Assembly (NCBI RefSeq): GCF_029227915.1
Contig: NC_079881.1
Span: forward strand, 28,001,501 to 28,065,500
Reading direction: 5' to 3'
DNA: 64,000 nt
DNA from: Hydractinia symbiolongicarpus
Lineage: Eukaryota > Cnidaria > Hydrozoa > Anthoathecata > Hydractiniidae
This document shows, piece by piece, positions 59,158 through 64,000 of this stretch (its first letter is position 1; each line of letters opens with the position of its first letter). Below the pieces are notes generated by a model. The model was given only the letters and a program-made list of their open reading frames with translations, made no database searches and was not told the DNA's origin. The position numbers and the translations under genes were made by a program.

Positions 59158-61791
59158 TTTGATGAGACGCTTAATGAAAGTTGTTTAATCGCCGGAAAAC
59201 GAAAACCCGCGATTTCCCGTAAATCCCGGGCTTGGCCCGTATAGTCGAATGTATACAAAGAAAGTACCCTGTGAGTAAACTCATTTCACGAACGAATTTT
59301 TAAATTATTTTTTCACCACTAAAACGCATGAGACTTGTAGTTTTCAGAAATGTTTTCATTTTTGATGAGACGACTAATAAAAGTGGTTTAATCGCCGGCA
59401 AACGAAAACCCGCGATTTCCCGTAAATCCCGGGCTTGGCCCGTATAGTCGAATGTATACAAAGAAAGTACCCTGTGAGTAAACTCATTTCCAAAACGATT
59501 TTTTAAATTATCTTTTCACCACTAAAACGCTTGAGACTTGTAGTTTTCAAAAATGTTTTCATTTTTGATGAGACGCTGAATAAAAGAAGTTTAATCGCCG
59601 GCAAACGAAAAACCGCCATTTCCCGTAAATCTCGGACTCGCCCCGTATAGTCAAAAGTATACAAAGAAAGTACCCAGGGTGTAAACTCATTTCCCGAACG
59701 ATTTTTTAAATTATTATTTCACCACTAAAGCCCATGAGACTTGTAGTATTTAAAAATATTTTCATTTTTGATGAGACGCTGAATAAAAGAAGTTTAATCG
59801 CCGGCAAACGAAAACCTGCCATTTCCGGTAAATCCCGGACTCGGCCCGTATAGTCAAAAGTATACAAAGAAAGTACCCATTGTGTAAAGTCATTTCCCGA
59901 ACGATTTTTTAAATTATTATTTCACAACTAAACCCATGAGACTTGTAGTATTTAAAAATATTTTCATTTTTGATGAGACGCTGAATAAAAGAAGTTTAAT
60001 CGCCGGCAAACAAAAACCCGCGACTTCCCGTAAATCCCGGACTCGGCCCGTATAGTCAAAAGTATACAAAGAAAGTACCCAGGGAGTAAACTCATTTCCC
60101 GAACGATTTTTTAAATTTTTTTTCACCACTAAAACGCATGAGACTTGTAGTTTTTAAAAATGTTTTCATTTTTGATGAGACGCTGAATAAAAGAAGTTTA
60201 ATTTCCGGCAAACGAAAACCCGGGTCTTCCCGTAAATCCCGGGCTTGGCCCGTATAGTCAAAAGTATACAGAGAAAGTACCCTGTGAGTAAACTCATTTC
60301 CAAAACGATTTTTTAAATTATCTTTTCACCACTAAAACGCTTGAGACTTGTAGTTTTCAAAAATGTTTTCATTTTTGTTAGACGCTGAATAAAAGAAGTT
60401 TAATCGCCGGCAAACGAAAAACCACCATTTCCCGTAAACCCTGGACTCGGCCCGCATAGTCAAAAGTATACAAAGAAAGTACCCAGGGAGTAAACTCACT
60501 TCCCGAACGATTTTTCAAATTATTTTTTCACCACTAAAACGCATGAGACTTGTAGTTTTCAAAAATGTTTTCATTTTTGATGAGACGCTGAATAAAAGAA
60601 GTTTAATCGCCGGCAAACGAAAACCTGCGATTTCCCGTAAATCCCGGACTCGGCCCGTATAGTCAAAAGTATACAAAGAAAGTACCCAGGGTGTAAACTC
60701 ATTTCCCGAACGATTTTTTAAATTATTATTTCACCACTAAAGCCCATGAGACTTGTAGTATTTAAAAATATTTTCATTTTTGATGAGACGCTGAATAAAA
60801 GAAGTTTAATCGCCGGCAAACGAAAACCTGCGATTTCCCGTAAATCCCGGACTCGGCCCGTATAGTCAAAAGTATACAAAGAAAGTACCCAGGGAGTAAA
60901 CTCATTTCCCGAACGATTTTTTAAATTAATTTTCACCATTAAAACGCATGAGACTTGTAGTTTTCAGAAATGTTTTTATTTTTGATGAGACGCTTAATAA
61001 AAGTGGTTTAATCGCCGGAAAACGAAAACCCGCGATTTCCCGTAAATCCCGGGCTTGTCCCGTATAGTCGAATGTATACAAAGAAAGTACCCAGGGAGTA
61101 AACTCATTTCCCGAACGATTTTTTTAATTTTTTTTTCACCACTAAAACGCATGAGACTTGTAGTTTTCAAAAATGTTTTCATTTTTGATGAGACGCTGAA
61201 TAAAAGAAGTTTAATCGCCGGCAAACGAAAACCTGCGATTTCCCGTAAATCCCGGACTCGGCCCGTATAGTCAAAAGTATACAAAGAAAGTACCCAGGGT
61301 GTAAACTCATTTCCCGAACGATTTTTTAAATTATTATTTCACCACTAAAGCCCATGAGACTTGTAGTATTTAAAAATATTTTCATTTTTGATGAGACGCT
61401 GAATAAAAGAAGTTTAATCGCCGGCAAACGAAAACCTGCGATTTCCCGTAAATCCCGGACTCGGCCCGTATAGTCAAAAGTATACAAAGAAAGTACCCAG
61501 GGAGTAAACTCATTTCCCGAACGATTTTTTAAATTAATTTTCACCATTAAAACGCATGAGACTTGTAGTTTTCAGAAATGTTTTTATTTTTGATGAGACG
61601 CTTAATAAAAGTGGTTTAATCGCCGGAAAACGAAAACCCGCGATTTCCCGTAAATCCCGGGCTTGGCCCGTATAGTCGAATGTATACAAAGAAAGTACCC
61701 AGGGAGTAAACTCATTTCCCGAACGATTTTTTTAATTTTTTTTTCACCACTAAAACGCATGAGACTTGTAGTTTTCAAAAATGTTTTCATT

Positions 61792-61994
61792 TTTGATGAG
61801 ACGCTTAATGAAAGAGGTTTAATCTCCGGCAAACGAAAACCTGCGATTTCCCGTAAATTCCGAGTCGGCCCGTATAGTCAAAAGTGTACAAAGAAAGTAC
61901 CCAGGGTGTAAACTCATTTCCCGAACGATTTTTTAAATTATTATTTCACCACTAAAGCCCATGAGATTTGTAGTATTTAAAGATATTTTCATTT
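61792..61994 (+). repeat. Hybrid monomer at one-unit deletion
   Basis: Left part: GAGG with AATCTCCGG (class C). From about CGAAAACCTGCG onward: AAATTCCGAGTCGG, AGTGTACAAAG and CCCAGGGTG (class E). In the other 4.26-kb copy these are two successive monomers (near 57.53-57.93 kb). The fusion keeps the normal 203-bp length, so the deletion removed exactly one period through the shared GGCAAACGAAAACC region. Confidence 0.85.
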
Positions 61995-62196
61995 TTGATG
62001 AGACGCTGAATAAAAGAAGTTTAATCGCCGGCAAACGAAAACCTGCGATTTCCCGTAAATCCCGGACTCGGCCCGTATAGTCAAAAGTATACAAAGAAAG
62101 TACCCAGGGTGTAAACTCATTTCCCGAACGATTTTTTAAATTATTATTTCACCACTAAAGCCCATGAGACTTGTAGTATTTAAAAATATTTTCATT

Positions 62197-64000
62197 TTTG
62201 ATGAGACGCTGAATAAAAGAAGTTTAATCGCCGGCAACCGAAAACCTGCGATTTCCTGTAAATCCCGGACTCGGCCCGTATAGTCAAAAGTATACAAAGA
62301 AAGTACCCAGGGAGTAAACTCATTTCCCGAACGATTTTTTAAATTAATTTTCACCATTAAAACGCATGAGACTTGTAGTTTTCAGAAATGTTTTCATTTT
62401 TGATGAGACGCTTAATGAAAGTTGTTTAATCACCGGCAAACGAAAACCCGCGATTTCCCGTAAATCCCGGGCTTGGCCCGTATAGTCGAATGTATACAAA
62501 GAAAGTACCCTGTGAGTAAACTCATTTCCCGAACGAATTTTTAAATTATCTTTTTACCACTAAAACGCATGAGACTTGTAGTTTTCAGAAATGTTTTTAT
62601 TTTTGATGAGACGCTTAATAAAAGTGGTTTAATCGCCGGAAAACGAAAACCCGCGATTTCCCGTAAATCCCGGGCTTGGCCCGTATAGTCGAATGTATAC
62701 AAAGAAAGTGCCCAGGGAGTAAACTCATTTCCCGAACGATTTTTTAAAATTTTTTTTCACCACTAAAACGCATGAGACTTGTAGTTTTCAAAAATGTTTT
62801 CATTTTTGATGAGACGCCTAATGAAAGAGGTTTAATCTCCGGCAAACGAAAACCCGCGATTTCCCGTAAATCCCGGGCTTGGCCCGTATAGTCGAATGTA
62901 TACAAAGAAAGTACCCTGTGAGTAAACTCATTTCCAGAACGATTTTTTAATTTATTTTTTCAACACTAAAACGCATAAGACTTGTAGTTTTCAAAAATGT
63001 TTTCATTTTTGATGAGATGCTGAATAAAAGAAGTTTAATCGCCGGCAAACGAAAACCTGCGATTTCCCGTAAATTCCGAGTCGGCCCGTATAGTCAAAAG
63101 TATACAAAGAAAGTACCCAGGGTGTAAACTCATTTCCCGAACGATTTTTGAAATTATTATTTCACCACTAAAGCCCATGAGACTTGTAGTATTTAAAGAT
63201 ATTTTCATTTTTGATGAGACGCTGAATAAAAGAAGTTTAATCGCCGGCAAACGAAAACCCGCGACTTCCCGTAAATCCCGGACTCAGCCCGTATAGTCAA
63301 AAGTATACAAAGAAAGTACCCAGGGAGTAAACTCATTTCCCGAACGATTTTTTAAATTATTTTTTCACCACTAAAACGCATGAGACTTGTAGTTTTCAAA
63401 AATGTTTTCATTTTTGATGAGACGCTGAATAAAAGAAGTTTAATCGCCGGTAAACGAAAACCTGCGATTTCCCGTAAATCCCGGACTCGGCCCGTATAGT
63501 CAAAAGTATACAAAGAAAGTACCCGGGGTGTAAACTCATTTCCCAAACGATTTTTTAAATTATTATTTCACCACTAAAGCCCATGAGACTTGTAGTTTTT
63601 AAAAATGTTTTCATTTTTGATGAGACGCTGAATAAAAGAAGTTTAATTGCCGGCAAACGAAAACACGCGACTTCCCGTAAATCCCGGACTCGGCCCATAT
63701 AGTCAAAAGTATACAAAGAAAGTACCCAGGGAGTAAACTCATTTCCCGAACGATTTTTTAAATTAATTTTCACCACTAAAACGCATGAGACTTGTAGTTT
63801 TCAGAAATGTTTTCATTTTTGATGAGACGCTTAATGAAAGTTGTTTAATCGCCGGCAAACGAAAACCCGCGATTTCCCGTAAATCCCAGGCTTGGCCCGT
63901 ATAGTCGAATGTATATAAAGAAAGTACCCTGTGAGTAAACTCAATTCCCGAACGAATTTTTAAATTAATTTTTCACCACTAAAACGCATGAGACTTGTAG
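62197..64000 (+). repeat. Long-range copy of 43.5-45.3 kb segment
   Basis: Nine monomers in the order A, D, B, C, E, then TATTTAAAGATATT/GACTCAG, CCCGGGGTG, AATTGCCGG/GACTCGG and AAAGTTG/CCCAGGC match 43,541-45,344 at a constant offset of 18,656 bp (92 monomers). Rare shared states include AATCACCGG, AATCTCCGG, GATGAGATGCTG and the CCCAGGC change. The match continues to the last base of the window, ending in a partial monomer (from 63,818), so the array and this duplication extend beyond it. Confidence 0.82.

Larger units (their letters stand above)
58137..62196 (+). repeat. 4.26-kb HOR, copy 2 (one monomer shorter)
   Basis: Partner of 53,875-58,136. Offsets of 4,261-4,263 bp hold until about 61.8 kb. 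There one full monomer is missing: the AATCTCCGG monomer is fused directly into the AAATTCCGAGTCGG / AGTGTACAAAG monomer. The marker AGTGTACAAAG lies 4,060 bp after its partner at 57,824 instead of 4,263. The opening part (58,137-59,052) has C- and E-type monomers where copy 1 has GTTG/GTGG types, matching instead the 917 bp immediately before it. Confidence 0.85.
1..64000 (+). repeat. Satellite DNA array, 202-203 bp monomer
   Basis: Seen directly: a unit of 202-203 bp recurs head-to-tail across the entire window with no interruption and no inversion. Every unit carries the same ordered landmarks: TTTGATGAGACG, a G+C-rich core (CGCCGGCAAACG, then CCCG four times about 10 bp apart), GTATACAAAGAAAGTA, an A/T-rich stretch with T-runs, then ACGCATGAGACTTGTAG and GTTTTCAAAAATGTTTTCA. 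About 316 units fit. The array starts and ends inside satellite, so its true length is unknown. A consensus monomer hand-counts to about 38% G+C. Known biology: megabase arrays of 150-210 bp units usually lie in centromeric or other heterochromatin. That role here is inference. The unit is not the human alpha, Arabidopsis 178-bp or rice 155-bp satellite by length, and I recognise no named family. Confidence 0.98.

Noticed and set aside
1-64000. Open reading frames of 60-126 codons on both strands, recurring once per repeat
   Set aside because: They are translations of the satellite unit. The same peptide recurs every 202-203 bp, the period is not a multiple of three so frames cannot continue, and both strands are open over the same bases. 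I see no sign of coding constraint and no plausible protein domain.
1-64000. CRISPR array
   Set aside because: The repetition is of whole 202-203 bp units with no short conserved repeat separated by unique spacers. Differences between units are scattered substitutions. No cas-like genes are present.

Overview
The whole 64 kb window is one uninterrupted tandem satellite array. A monomer of about 202-203 bp is repeated head-to-tail roughly 316 times (64,000/202.6), always in the same orientation. The array runs off both ends of the window. I find no protein-coding gene, RNA gene, transposon, telomere tract or unique sequence. The short open frames on both strands are by-products of the repeat: they recur once per monomer, and 202 or 203 bp is not a multiple of three, so no frame continues through the array. 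A hand count on a visual consensus monomer gives about 38% G+C and 12 CpGs. The array is typical of eukaryotic constitutive heterochromatin (centromeric, pericentromeric, subtelomeric or knob). I cannot name the species. Many variant sites are CpG to TpG/CpA changes, which favours a host that methylates CpG (many plants, vertebrates), but this is inference.

Monomers are placed below by an anchor, the TTTG of TTTGATGAGACG. Variants are not shuffled at random but ordered into higher-order repeats (HORs) of different lengths. Layout: 1-2,026 mixed variants; 2,027-7,083 a four-monomer module (P-Q-R-S) and a 3,034-bp-offset duplication; 7,084-9,919 two copies of a 7-monomer, 1,418-bp HOR; 9,920-12,755 alternating dimers (404 then 406 bp); 13,972-16,803 two copies of a second 7-monomer HOR (1,416 bp), whose last three monomers are repeated once more; 18,019-22,478 two copies of an 11-monomer, 2,230-bp HOR; 22,477-23,286 a dimer twice.

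Near 24 kb the variant set changes sharply. Several left-side markers disappear, and markers such as TAAAGCCCATGAG and TAGTATTTAAA begin. On the right: 25,314-33,416 a K-L-M trimer that heads blocks of 11, 4, 8 and 7 monomers; 33,619-34,427 dimers; 35,847-37,874 a 5-monomer, 1,014-bp HOR; 39,081-44,351 interleaved tetramers (C-A'-D-B') and trimers (C-A-B) with hybrids; 46,784-51,644 a 6-monomer, 1,215-bp HOR; 53,875-62,196 two copies of a roughly 4.26-kb HOR containing truncated 105-bp monomers. The last 1.8 kb of the window matches 43.5-45.3 kb in order, at an offset of 18,656 bp.

The most interesting aspect is the nested, multi-scale duplication history that can be read directly: monomer, dimer to 12-mer, 4.26 kb, 18.7 kb. 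It includes deletions and recombinant monomers fixed within larger units. This is what repeated unequal exchange or replication-based amplification would leave.
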